Shown here: positions 33,486-45,371 of the stretch, piece after piece
How positions within the stretch are numbered: position 1 is the stretch's first letter
Layout of the letters: every line of letters begins with the position of its first letter
Source: Pezicula radicicola
Taxonomy: Eukaryota > Ascomycota > Leotiomycetes > Helotiales > Dermateaceae
Direction: 5' to 3'
Length of the DNA stretch: 64,000 nt
NCBI GenBank assembly: GCA_003008705.1
Contig: PDUO01000038.1
Span: forward strand, 434,001 to 498,000
Program-made: the position numbers and the translations under genes
Notes under the pieces: generated by a model
The model's input: only the letters and a program-made list of their open reading frames with translations
What the model was told of the DNA's origin: nothing
The model's database searches: none

Positions 33486-34643
33486 TTAAAGGTTTATTAT
33501 TAGTACACATGTAAAGTATCCTATAGAAGGTTATTAGAACATTTTTAGCCACAATAATATTTACCCTTAAAAAATTTTTAACAACTTCAAAATTAAGACT
33601 ACTAACTACCTAATACCTTAGAGAACTTAGCTCAGTAAGGTTATAGATTAATATACATAATAAATAAAAGCCATTCTAAGCATCTTATTATTACTAACCT
33701 ATTTATACTTTACTTTATAGAGGCGCCTAGAAGTGCCTTAGTAAGACTCTTATTTTTCTTCTTCTTATTATAGAGTAAAATCAAATAGGTTAGGTCAGTC
33801 GCTCTCTATATTAGTAAAATTATTAAGTTTTAAAGGAAGAGTTTTAGTACGGCGTAAACGTCTAGTTATATAAGAGTATAGTTACGCTATACTGTTTTAA
33901 AGTTAAGTATACTAGGGAGTAAGTTACTTAAATCAAGTTAATTACTCAAATCAAGTTAGCTACTTAAGTTAATTACAATACACCCTTATAAATCCTACCC
34001 TCTTATATATTATAATTGTAGACTTTTTTTAAAAAAAAATGATTTAGCCCAAAATGTCCCAATAACCTTCCATAGTATCCATTCTTCTCGATAATTTCGA
34101 CGAATCGTGGACCAAACGATAAGTCAAAGTTCTGCTGGTAGCCATGGAAAGAGTTGGAAACAGGAAGACCGCACTTGATCTCTGTGTCTGTGGACGCCGT
34201 ACACTTTAACTCTAACCATAACCAATACCTGCGTATACCAATACAGACTTGCTTGTAAAGAGAGAATATCCTGATAGAAAATTAGTTGCATAATCTTGTA
34301 CAACTATGTCTATGCTCCCTCGCTAAGTCACTTTTATCCTATTGTGCATCGTCTCCATATATGAGCCGTCTTTAGGGAACAAAGATACGCTTGTTGTTTA
34401 AGTTGGTGCACATAACTCCTTGCTCCTCCTATTGAGTCATTAGCTTTATACAAACAGAAGCAGAAAGACAGAAAGAAGAAATCTAGAAATGTAGATAACG
34501 CACAATTTCCATGTCGCAGCAGAAGACATTAGTTGACTTTTGGCAAATGTCACTTCCGGCATCGAAGGGTAGGCAACTTGTCTCAATGGCTCCCCCAGCA
34601 CTAGAAACGCCTAGATCATTGTCATTTAGTATCTTGGGCAACA

Positions 34644-34784
34644 TTATGGGCAGTAGGAAAAGGGAGCGGTACTAATACAGCAGTATGCTCTCTCGGCGCC
34701 ACAACTAGGGACAATCACTTGAAGCATGGGCGAGGCGGCAACCATAAGGAGGGCATTGACGAGGATGAGGAATATGAAATGCAT
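34644..34784 (-). CDS. Small secreted Cys-rich peptide (candidate)
   Basis: From the ATG at 34784 the frame gives 46 residues: a hydrophobic signal peptide (MHFIFLILVNALLMVAAS) and a short mature part with four Cys (SCGAERAYCCISTAPFSYCP). An in-frame ATG at 34958 would lengthen the N-terminus but hide the signal peptide. Small secreted Cys-rich peptides are common effector candidates in plant-associated fungi. No family is recognised, and a frame this short may be fortuitous or the first exon of a longer gene. Confidence 0.4.
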   Translation of the reverse strand: MHFIFLILVNALLMVAASPMLQVIVPSCGAERAYCCISTAPFSYCP

Positions 34785-35903
34785 CGTGCTTGAGGTGAAT
34801 TCGAGGCTCTTTTGTAATAATCGGGGGTTTGAGTGTATTGGGTTGAGAATTGGAAAGTTGTTGGCGGTTGTGGCTGGACTTTTGGAGTGAGTACTGATGA
34901 ATGAGAAAGCAAGGAGAAAGACAAGGATTTCTGTTCTTATATTTGAGACTTTGAGCACAAGAATTGCTCAGCCAAGGCACACTCTAAACGCTGGCTTAAC
35001 TGAGAGCCAAGTCCTCACATTGGTGGCCTGTCTCAAGTGTTAGAAAGTAGTGTTATACTTCTGAGCATTCCTCTTTATTTCAAGGAAAATATCCAACATT
35101 ACAAGGTGTAGTTTCTGGTCACGTACTTTGGACCGTAGACCGGGTTGATCCCATCATGCTGGTATACAAACGAGCGCTTATTTGAAGTAGAGTGTCTAAG
35201 TTAACCCTAATGAATTCTATTGGCCCGATTTTCTCGAGGTAGGAAATAAACGGGTCGCTTTCGTGCTTAAAGGATCGGTTTCTCGCTTAAGCGTCTAGAA
35301 GTAGAAGCATGTGCATATAAGCGCTTCGGTCACTTGTTCGGAGCGAAACATCATACGAGCTGCCAATATGTTGGATATACTTCAGTTCCGGGATGCTTTG
35401 AAAATGCATGAACGAGGCAGCAAGATGTCTAAGTAGCGAGTACAATGTCCAGAGTTACACAGACTTTGATCCATCGCTTCTTCACAATCGTTATCCAGTA
35501 TAACTGTATAAACTTCTTCTGCATCTACTATCTATCCTTTCGTCAGTTATTTTTATTTGTCTTATTTTATATCCCTTCTCATTATGTCTGATACGAATCA
35601 CACATCACAGTCAACATCCTCAGATGCCTAGAACTGTCCTTAATTGTAACTGCCGTACTCCATATGCGCTCGGGAATCCAACAATGTAGTTATATTATAC
35701 TTAGCCAAATTGCCGGGGCCTGCAGGAGTGGAGAATTACGGGGCACTAAACGAAGCAGCATTTACTGCGGAACCTCCCGTCCCCAATTCTGATAAAGAAC
35801 GCTTGACAGCGTAGCGCGCTCAAAACAATAGGCGAAGTCCCTTGTTGTACCCCTTGCACTTGCATCGGATAAGATTGGCACAACACCAGCAACAAACAGA
35901 TTC
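34785..35903. other. Intergenic, no gene recognised
   Basis: Promoter space of the kinase at 35904 and of the small peptide. A TATA-poor pyrimidine-rich stretch lies at 35515-35640. Nothing else is supported. Confidence 0.4.
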
Positions 35904-37256
35904 ATGATTCAAACACTCACTTCACGCAAGATTCTCTCAACTCTTCCATCCCACATATCCTTACGCCTCTGCTGCAACGGGATGTCTACTGTAGGGGGAA
36001 AAGAGAGAGAAGAAGGTTTCGATCGTTATCACAAGGGTGGCTTTCATCCGGTTCGCCTCGGCGAGGTCTACGATGCCAAGTACAGAGTACTTCGTAAGCT
36101 GGGCTTTGGTCGCTACTCAACAGTATGGCTGGTGAAAAATCAAGAGTGAGCTTATCACCTGCGCTATTACAGCTGGTAAACCTCTAACTTTGATTGGGAA
36201 CCATAAGTTTAGGGCCATGAAGGTGTTGAGCGCGGAGTGCTATGGCACAGACACTGATGTCTTCGAGCTCGAAATCTTGCAGCATTTGCGCAAGTCACAA
36301 AATGGACACTCTGGCTATCAATACATCTCTGCACTCGAAGATTCGTTTAAACACGAAGGGCCGAATGGTATTCACGTATGCCTCGTCTTCAAGGTCATGG
36401 CTGAAAGTTTTTCAACCTTCGCCGATTGGTTCAACGGACAAATTCCTAATCCATTGGTTCAACGTTTTGCATCACAACTTTTGCAGGCACTAGACTTCGC
36501 ACATTCATCTGGAATCATCCATACTGGTAAGTAACACCAAGTGGAAAGCCGAGCTTTTCGAAAGTTAAACTAAACATGGTGAAAGATATCCAACCGGGCA
36601 ACATCATGATCCAGATTCCAGATGAGTCATTCATCAATGATTACTTGCAAGAAACAGAAGTTGATCTCAAGGAACTTTCTAGCTCGTCTGATTCTGTCAT
36701 TGTTGTAACACAAGGGCTGCGCGACTTCTACTTTGAGGCGGGCTTCAATATGATGAAACTTGACATTGCTCTATCAGACTGGGGGGTTGCTAGCTGGAAG
36801 GATAAGCACCTCACTGAGATGATCCAGCCTCTCCTCCTCCGGGCCCCTGAAGTCATCTTGGAGGCTCCATGGGGACCGTTGGTGGATATCTGGAATCTGG
36901 GCGCTCTTATCCCAGAATTCCTCTACGCACAACAGATGTTCTGCGGCAAAAACAAATTAAGAGACTATCTCGCCAAAGTTCATCTCGAAGAAATGGATAA
37001 AATCTCGGGTCCTTTCCCTCACAGTTTGTTGTCAAATGCAACTATTCTGAAGGAAGTGTTTGATGATGAAGGTCACGTCAAAGATCCCGAATTAGATACC
37101 TTTGTGGGTTTGGAGAGGAGGTTCTCCAGCATTGAAAGTGAGGAGAGAGTAAAGTTTCTTGAGTTCATTAACTCAATGCTTATCCTGGATCCAGAGAAGC
37201 GTAAAACAGCAAAGGATTTGTTGGATGAACCGTGGCTCAAACACAAATATGCATAA
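35904..37256 (+). CDS. SRPK-like serine/threonine protein kinase
   Basis: Three exons, about 35904-36145, from 36208-36213 to 36526, and 36586-37256. Kinase landmarks occur in order: P-loop LGFGRYSTVWLVKN, AMKVL (the ATP-binding Lys), HSSGIIHTDIQPGNIM (catalytic loop with HTD, typical of SRPKs instead of HRD), LSDWGVA (metal-binding Asp), LLLRAPEVIL and VDIWNLGAL, ending in LLDEPWLKHKYA. SRPK-type kinases phosphorylate SR splicing factors; many fungal paralogues have unknown substrates. The second intron joins in phase (GTAAGT...AAAG). The first is uncertain: the acceptor TTTAG at 36212 keeps the phase but drops a few conserved residues, so a small indel is possible. The protein may be mildly damaged. 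Confidence 0.8.
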
Positions 37257-37739
37257 GATATTGCGGTAGAGGCATAGATAGGCGCTGTTATATCCACTTG
37301 AAGTTCTATAGCCAGAGAATTATAGCATGCACCGCGCGATTTACTTGAATACTAACTTAATCTCAATAGCTCAAACATACTTTTCAATTAATAAGTGATC
37401 CATAACATTTAACAGAGGAAGAAGATGTACGAGAAATAACATGAAGAATGCATTTTTAAAGTATCACAGTATATTTAGATAGGTAGTCTAAGTTCATTTG
37501 GCTAACTCAAATACAGTATGAATCACGCTGCTCCTCTGAATTACATTAAGAAAAAGAAAAAGAAAAACACAAAACCACACAAATATAAGCCCAGTATCTA
37601 TGAAATGAGTCATCATAATATCCATTTACAGGTTTCTTCTTACAGGTTTCTGCTTACATTTCCTCTACCGAATAGTCCTCTTCCAGCGTATATTTCGCAT
37701 CTGACTACTCGGCCTTTAAGTCCTTATCTTTCAAAAGTT
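37257..37739. other. AT-rich intergenic
   Basis: Between the kinase stop and the PKS relic. An (AAAAAG)-type run lies at 37548-37570. No gene. Confidence 0.5.
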
Positions 37740-40700
37740 TGGATTCTTTTGCAAGTGTAACTGCCATGTACTCATAGGTATGTTCTCCATGATCTGAAAC
37801 ACCAAAACGTCAGCTCTTATCTCTCGTGCTAGCCAGTTTCGAACCTCTACGGCGACAAGTGAATCAACAGCATAAGCACTGAGTGGCCTCGATGGATCGA
37901 TATCTTCCGCAGGGACTATCGTTGGCTTTGCTAGTTTCTCCACAAGTGCATCCCGGATGAGTGGAATTGCGTCCGTTAAGGTTGTCGGGCTGCATTAATT
38001 CGTCTTGAAGTGATACGTGAGAAGAATTGCATTCTCGCCTATTATTGTTCTGATTGCGCAGGGTTCCGAATATGTTCTCATTGATCCAGTACCATTTACT
38101 CTCGAGTACCTTTGTTGGGAGGTCCGTGATTACCTGTGGCGAGATCGAAGACTTGCCGTACAGTGCTCCCTCCATGGCTGTGGCAACCAGTGCGTATATT
38201 TCTTTCTCACGAACGGTTTGCACATCAACCAAACCCTAAGGATAATCAACGGTGCTTCCCAGTTTTCATCGGATACATGGATTGACGCGTTCCATGTATT
38301 GTATCCCATCTTCTCACATTCTGAGAAGCCATGCAGCTCAAAACCTGGCGTCGTACTGATCTTTGCCGAGATATATAGTCGATCAATCGAGACAGGAACA
38401 ACTGCATCAATGAGACCTTCATCAGTACTCGAAAGAGCACCAAAAATGAGGTGGAATACAGAGTTCAGTGTCGCAGGATGGATTACACATGGATACTCAA
38501 AGCTCATCGTCATAATTGATTTTGTATGTGGAATTTGAAGGACACCTCGTCCAATGTGATCACCAGAATATAACTGGGTCGGATTCTGGAAGGGTTTTCC
38601 ATACTGTATACCGATAGACTCCAACGCCTCATAAATCGAGTCCACTGCTTTTACGCATCATTCTTTAGCGCGAAGATATAATTCCCGATAGTTTCGGTAG
38701 TCAAGCAAGATCTCGCGCTCCATATCTGTTGAGATTTGGGACTCATACGTAACCTGGATTAAGCCTTTGCAATGTGTTTGACACTTATTACTATCAGGGA
38801 AATGGGATGATATGACAAATTCCGTCCATACAGCTGTTGTAGCTTTCGTGCTAGTCTTCCGAGGTTGAAACACGTTCATCGTCTGGGATTTGCATGGCAG
38901 AGCTAAAGTACACGTCTCTTAATTCATAAGCAATAACTTTTCCGTTTGCTTTGGCGATCTGACGTGCACCTTCGATGGCTTTTTGAAATGTTAGCTCAGT
39001 ATCAGACATAGCGAGTGTGTCGTATTTTCTTACCCATGACTACCATGCCAGCACCAGGATACAGAATACTTGATTGAACCTAATATTCTTTAGCGCCATG
39101 ATCTGTTACTTCGACAGACTACTTGCCTTGTGGTTCTTGATCCAAGGATTCTCCCGTACTCTCAAAAAGTTTCGCCATTGTGGTTCAACCGTCCTGCCAC
39201 TAGGGAAACCATTCAAACCAAGGTCTAAGCGAGGCTTGTCTCTGAGGTGGTAGTCTTAGGTAATATGTGATTCATCCCAGAATTTAAGGAAATGGCTCCA
39301 TGCATAAGATAGGATATTAACAAGCATTTTGGATTCCAAATATATGTCATTGATCCTGCCCACTGACAAGTTGTAACCTGCACAATACAGCTCTCCCATA
39401 GCCTGAAGAGTTGTGTAAAGCGCATTATGTCCTCTTCGGAGAAGAGTCATGTAAAGAGGAGTACCGGCATTATTGTCTTCGTGGTGGAATATCTCTCTTA
39501 AAGGCCCGCGTAATGCTGGATGTGGTCCTATTTCTAGGAAAGTATTCATAAATGCGGTTCTTTCACGGCATTTCTGTCACTGCTTGGTTTGCTTCAAGAG
39601 AGAACTGACGGCTCCAGAGAAATTGACAGCGGGGACAAGATTCTCAACCAAATAAGAAGGCCCAAGACTTTCTGGTTGAATCAATCCGCCTGTAACAGAC
39701 GAGAACATTGGTATACAGTTTTGGGAATTTTACCTAGAATTCCTCTGGCGTCTCCGAAAGTACTTTCAAATAGTCATCCTGGACATGCTCCATATGTTGA
39801 GAGTGATATGCCACCTCGACTTTCAACTTAGTGCAGCTTATTTGGTCTTCTTCCAGTATGCTTCTCAATTCATCAATGGCTTGAACATCACCAGAGACGG
39901 TGCAGTTGCTTGGGCAAGCAACAACTACTTTTCCTATGGTCAATCTTGCGATACGCAACTGTATAATCTCTGGACCAGCAGTAACCATCATCATTGCACC
40001 TTTTGACTCAGATCCCTGTGCAATCATAGTAACACAGCGTCTTCTCAAAAATGCGACCTTTGTGGCTGATTCTTTCGAAATTGCTCCAGAACAATATGCA
40101 GCAGCGATTTCTCTGCTGGAATGACTAATAACAGCCGTAGCATGTATATCACACGAATGCAATAGATCGACAAGGGCGACCTGAATGGCGGTGCACACAG
40201 GCTGGCTGAGTTCGACAAGTTCCAACCGAGATTCCTCAGCAGAGCGATTTAGTTCTGTGTGGAGGCTCCAATCGCAACCCAGTGACTTCAAAATCTGGCC
40301 AATTGAATTCAGACTGGCCTTATATGCAGGACATACTAATAGTTCTTTCCCCATAGCAAACCACTGGGCTCCTTGGCCGGTGAATACAAAAGCAATCTGA
40401 GTTATCTGCGACGATCGGGTTGCTGAATGGATTTCGCGAAGACTTTGCACCAACTCTTCCAGGTTTGATACTATTGCAAAGGACTTCCATGGCATTACAC
40501 TACGTCATTCCCCAAGTGCGTCAGATAAATCCTTGAGAAGAGCGATTTCACTGGGTTTCTTTGCATTTTCTACAAAAGTATAAGCCTGTTGGTTGATCTG
40601 GCAATTCCACCTTGATCTTTTGAGGACAAGACAAAAAGGAAGTGGATAGCAGAGGCTTGTCGTTGTAAAGAGTTGTAAAGTGACTTCCAGACAAACCTCG

Positions 40701-42435
40701 AGACTCCAGATAGTGGTAAACATCTTCAACGATGACATGAGCGTTGGCTCCGCTAAAGCCAAAAGAATTAACACTTGCACGTCGTGGGCCTGACACAGGC
40801 CAGCTTTGTAGTGTCGTCGGAATCTATAGTGTATTTAGCTACTTATATTTTGTATTTCTTTTTATTTTCCAGAACTTAGGGTTGGTGCTTTTATTGCATA
40901 GGTAAGTACGTACCTCCCCGTGCTCGTTCAACGTAATCCGAGGGTTCAGTTTCTCAAACCACAAGTTAGGAGGGATCGAGCCTCTTTCTACTACTAAAGC
41001 AGCCTTGATTATTCCGGCTATGCCAGCTGCACCTTCGAGATGACCAATGTTGGATTTGACGGAGCCCACGAACAACTTCGATGCTCTTTCGGTTCCAATA
41101 AGCAGCCATTTCTAGTAGATCACCTGCAGCAGTTCCAGTACCATAGGTCTCGACATAACATGTTTCTGACATTTCTAAACTAGCTTGCTCATAGGCTGTT
41201 CGAATAAGTTCCATTTGAGCCTCAGTACTTGGTAAACTAAGTCCGGGAGTTCTGCCATCCTGGTTTGAAGCAGTTGCGGGTATGACAGCTCAAATTGTGT
41301 CACTATCTCGCAGTGCAGCATCGAGAGGCTCAAGGGCAGTCACAGCCACAGCTATACCTTCACCTCGGGAGAATCCATTTGCCTTGTGATCAAAGCTTTT
41401 GGATTTTCTATTCGGAGAAAGAATTCCTGCGCCACTTAGAACCAGGGCCATGTCAGGTCCAAACATCAGATTGGTTCCTCCAACAATTCTCTATAGTTAT
41501 GTAAGTCAATAATCTTCTCAAATTGTATCCAAAAGAAAAACAGACCATTTCTGATTCTCCAGTTCGGAAACTTTAACACCCTAAGTGGAAAGCCACAAGA
41601 CTGGACGAGCACGCTATATCTATAGTAACGCTAGGCCCCTTGAGGTCAAAAAACCAACACAGCCTGTTGGAGGCTAGAGATGGAGAGAGGCTAGTAGCAT
41701 GATACATTGAAAATCCTTCATTGTCACGTAGCACGAGGTCTTTGAAATCGCTTGTGAAACTTCCAATAAAGCAAGAAGTCCTCTTTCCTTTGACATCGTC
41801 AACCGCTGTGGCGGATCCATAGCTTTCGCTTCTTTAGGCGTGATGGAGAAGAATGGTGCATCGAAGGCAGTGAAATCTTCAAGAAATGAGCGGTTCGTGA
41901 TGCAGCTTAGAGAAAATATTAAACTTAAATTGTTTAATAAGCTCTACGAGTTACTAAGTACAGCTCCAAGTCGATCAGGGTCAGGATAATGAAACCCATC
42001 AACGTTATATGGAGACTTTGGTATTTCAGTTCGAGCACTCCTTCCATCCACGAGCATCAGCCGGAATGCTTCGGTGTCCGACCCATCCCCTGGAAACCTA
42101 CTTCCAATGCCAATTATTGCAATTGGCATTGAAGACGGGTGTTTTCCGAAAGGTGCTGATGGTGACATGACTATGCACAGAGAGTGGTGCTTCGAGGTGA
42201 TACTACCATGCCTGTCAGGCTTGTCCAACACGTGGGCTTGGCATCGGTCTTGCTCAAGATGTTGCAGACACACTAGCATATCTACATCGCGTGGACCCTG
42301 TATAAACTTGCCGTAGCTTCGAAGTTCGAAGTTTTCGAGAGGGTTTGTCTGCTCGTATAATGTACATTTGATAAAACTCGCCTCGCTTTCAAAAACTACA
42401 GTGATCGGCCAAAGACAAGGGGGGTTCCGCTGCAT
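37740..42435 (-). pseudogene. Highly reducing type I polyketide synthase, decayed and internally deleted
   Basis: Read on the minus strand, domains follow the reducing-PKS order. KS (about 42150-40540): [28 protein letters not shown] with its Cys, [40 protein letters not shown] (40410-39500): FVFTGQGAQWFAMGKEL, SHSSREIAAAY, FLEIGPHPALRGPL. DH (39210-38250): EPQWRNFLRV, WIKNHK, LYPGAGM, HPATLNSVFHL. Then a KR end piece (VREKEIYALVATAM, about 38230-38150) and ACP (DSLVAVEVRNWL, about 37890-37850). The methyltransferase, ER and most of KR are missing. Frame changes and stops occur in every domain, including a TAA right after the KS Cys block. KS His reads Tyr (EAHGTGT to ETYGTGT), and the AT GHSSGE reads SHSSRE. 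It is clearly dead. Confidence 0.93.
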
Positions 42436-43579
42436 TACTAAACTTGATTCATATTAGCATAAATCATTTTTGTTGGAATACCAGTAGTTGATACGAATTA
42501 TAGAATTGGGGTTGTGTCTTTATCTGATAGATTATGCTAAAATACTAGATATGTCCATCCCCTTAATTAGCGAGTTCAACTTTTAAGTTAAGCGAGCACA
42601 ATCTGGCCAACATTACGCACTAAGACAGCCAGCCACTGTCCCTCTCTGGTTTCTATCCCGCTTCTTCTGTTCTTCAGCCTTGACTTGACCTCCATCATGT
42701 TCTGGAAATGTTAGTTGGTGCACCCCAATGCTGCTTACCCCAATCAGCGTGGGTCCTGATACATGTACAATGCCAGAATTGATATTTGAACAATGCCACG
42801 TGAGTTCCACCCTTATTTTAATAAACTACTATAGTAATAAAAAGACGTAACAACAGTTTCTAAAACTCTAGAAACTCACTTGACTTAGGCAACTCACTTG
42901 TTTTCGACTTGAGCAACTCACTTAATTTGGGTAACTGACTGCTTTAGGCAACTTACTTGATTTAAGACGTGAGCAACTTGCTGGACACTTGATTTAGATA
43001 CCTAATAGGGCGGTGAGCCCAAAGCGCTACAACATGTGTCAAATATCAATTATAGCATTGTACACGTACCAGGACATATCAGCATGCCATTGACGTGTTG
43101 TCCATGCGGGGTCCCGTCCTACATCAATACACCTTTAGCACCGGTGGTGGATTAGAAGCGCTATAGACGGACGCGCGGGAGCGGCATAAACGATAAGGCT
43201 CGGGGGGGTCAATGTTTCCTTGCTATGATTCACGAGTATAGATTCCTGGAACAGAGATCACACGGAAGGATTCCACCTTTGACATTTGACGTACATTATA
43301 TTCCAAACAGTCCAATAACACAATGGAGTACGCCACGTGCTTTGATAAAAACACTCTTTATTCATATGCACTTTTACAACATAGGTTACCTGATGGTCAC
43401 GCATGTTCAGTTTGTATTGTATTGAGTGCCTCGAGCTTGTCAAATTGGGAAGGACCGCATTTCTTTTTTTTATTGCCGGGGATTAAGACCTACCATCAAT
43501 TTCCTCATTATTCCTTTCATTTGAAGCTGTCAAAAATTCTCGTTATTGCCAAGTTTGATCTCAATCATACAGAACAAAT
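42436..43579. other. Divergent region between PKS and P450 relics
   Basis: Probably the former shared promoter of the two relics. The centre (43040-43210) is GC-richer than its flanks. A degenerate CAACTCACTTGA repeat lies at 42871-42990. No gene is recognised. Confidence 0.5.
42871..42990. repeat. Degenerate CAACTCACTTGA-type minisatellite
   Basis: Variants of GCAACTCACTTGA recur about six times: AACTCACTTGACTTAGG, CAACTCACTTGTTTTCG, GAGCAACTCACTTAATTTGG, CAACTTACTTGATTTAAGA and GAGCAACTTGCTGG. AT-richer relatives occur at 33905-33975, 50497-50585 and 50845-50882. Confidence 0.75.
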
Positions 43580-45030
43580 ATGGCGGGTTCAATTACACGT
43601 TCTCTCCTCTTGATCGCGTCAGGAATGGCACTGTCTTACTTCAATTATCAGCTACTTTTTCGATCGCTACCATATCTACACGGAATTCAGACGCTTGGGA
43701 TGCCAAACTGTTCCTTTAGAGCCGTCTTATTATCCCTTTGGAATAGACGTGCTGCTCAAACTACTCTCAAGGTTGATCGAGAAGAACGCTCTCCAAATGT
43801 AATGATTGAGAGATACGATAGTATGGGAAGATATACATGGAGGACCGCAGTGGTAGGAACGAAATTCTTTACCACTGCTGATCCTAAGAATATAAAAGCT
43901 ATCCTCGCAACTCAATTCACCAATTTCACTATGGGTTGCGCCAGAAGAGGTAACCTCAAGCCAGTGTTCGGAAATAATATATTCGCAGTGGACGGTGAAG
44001 CATGGGCGCATGCAAGAGAGGTTCTTAGACCACAGTTCAATAGAGAACTTATTTCCGATCCGAACCTCTTTTCAGTCGATCCAAAGACAGGTTGGACCCA
44101 AGAAGTGAGCCTTGTTGAGCACTTCTCTCGTCTCACAATTGACTCGGTTACTGGGTTCTTCCTTGGGCAAAGTATAGATAGTCAGCCTGTGAGGCTTCAG
44201 GGGAAGTAACTCGGACTTACCAGCCAGGCTCACTATTTCCATTAGGCGTTCGATCGAAATCAGGAATTCTTGGCGAGGCGGCTTCGCTTTCGAGGTCTTT
44301 ACTAGTTGGAGGAGCAGAGCTCACTGAGTGCATCAAGGTCATGCACGAATTTGCGGATAGTTTAATAGCAGACGCTTTCAAGGAAAGAAGTGAGAAAGGA
44401 TGGGCCAGCCCTAAATATGACTTCACCACCCCTATCTCGACCAGAACCGATGACCCAAAAAAACCAGAGGTGAAATTTTAGGCCTGTTGATTGCTAGTCG
44501 AGATACAACTGCATCCCTATTGAGCTGGGTCTTTTACTATTTTATCCGCTATCCTAAGGTCTTCAAAAAATTACGCTCAGTGATCTTGGATGAGTTTAGT
44601 TCTTATTTCGAGGACACAACCAAAATAACGTTTTTAAGTCTAAAGTCTTGTGGCTATTTACAACATGTCTTGAATGAAACACTCAGTGTCTACGCAGTCA
44701 TCCCTTGCAATTCACGCTTGGCGATAAAGGACACAATTCTGCCTACCGGTGGAGGCATCTTCGGAAAGGCTTTTGGGGTCTAGATGCAGCTGAGTTCCGC
44801 CTGGGAGATGGGAGGAAAAAGTGCCTGCCTGGGAGTTTCTACCTTTCAATAGCGGACCACGACTCTGCCTGGGACAACAGTTTGCTCTGATCGAAGCAGG
44901 GTATGTCATCGTTAGGATGCTCCAGAGATATGACAATATTGAAAGGATTAATATCGATCTAACGCGGGATTGGCACCATGTTAGATTGGCATGTGCTCCC
45001 GGCCCAGGAGGCTCGAGCGTTCGAGTATGA
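43580..45030 (+). pseudogene. Cytochrome P450, CYP52-like, frameshifted
   Basis: The N-terminal half (43580-44209) is open: membrane anchor MAGSITRSLLLIASGMALSY, then NIKAILATQFTNF and VFGNNIFAVDGEAWAHARE, typical of CYP52/63-type fatty-acid and alkane hydroxylases. The frame then shifts (44210-44470), returning as LLIASRDTTASLLSWVFYYF (I-helix), NETLSVYAVIPCNSRLAI (K-helix), a further shift, and [20 protein letters not shown] (haem loop with its Cys). The invariant ExxR of the K-helix reads ETLS, which should abolish haem folding. At least three frame changes plus this substitution mark it as dead. It lies head-to-head with the PKS relic, as tailoring P450s often do. Confidence 0.9.
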
Positions 45031-45371
45031 TTACATGAGGCTGGAAGATAGTTGGAATTTTATCTCGCCTTCATCTTTCGATTTCACTATTGGACTTCTA
45101 TGCTTGTTATCACATCTTCTTCAAGTCCAAGCTCAAACTTAAATTTTTTGTTCATATATGTCTCATTGCAAGGATCTAAACTCGTAAATCCTATGAGATT
45201 CAAAAGGCTCAAGAAGACTTACTTTGGTAGCATCCACAAGGCAGACTGAATAGGCATGAGCCTACGACAATTGTTTTACAGTACGTAACAAGTCATCGAA
45301 TCAATTTGACTAAGTAGAGTCATGAATCAAAATGGTTATTCATAGGCGTTTCTTAGCTTTATGTTAATGTA
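45031..45371. other. Intergenic between P450 relic and MITE
   Basis: AT-rich, nothing recognised. Confidence 0.5.

Larger units (their letters stand above)
31501..34643. other. AT-rich decayed region
   Basis: Strongly AT-rich and stop-dense from about 32.6 to 34.0 kb, consistent with RIP-like decay of repeats. It contains the two protein remnants listed separately. A minus-strand frame at 32148-32411 (87 codons) has no known motif. A minus-strand stretch around 34055-34200 reads as protein (CGLPVSNSFHGYQQNFDLSF) but was not assigned to a family. Confidence 0.5.
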
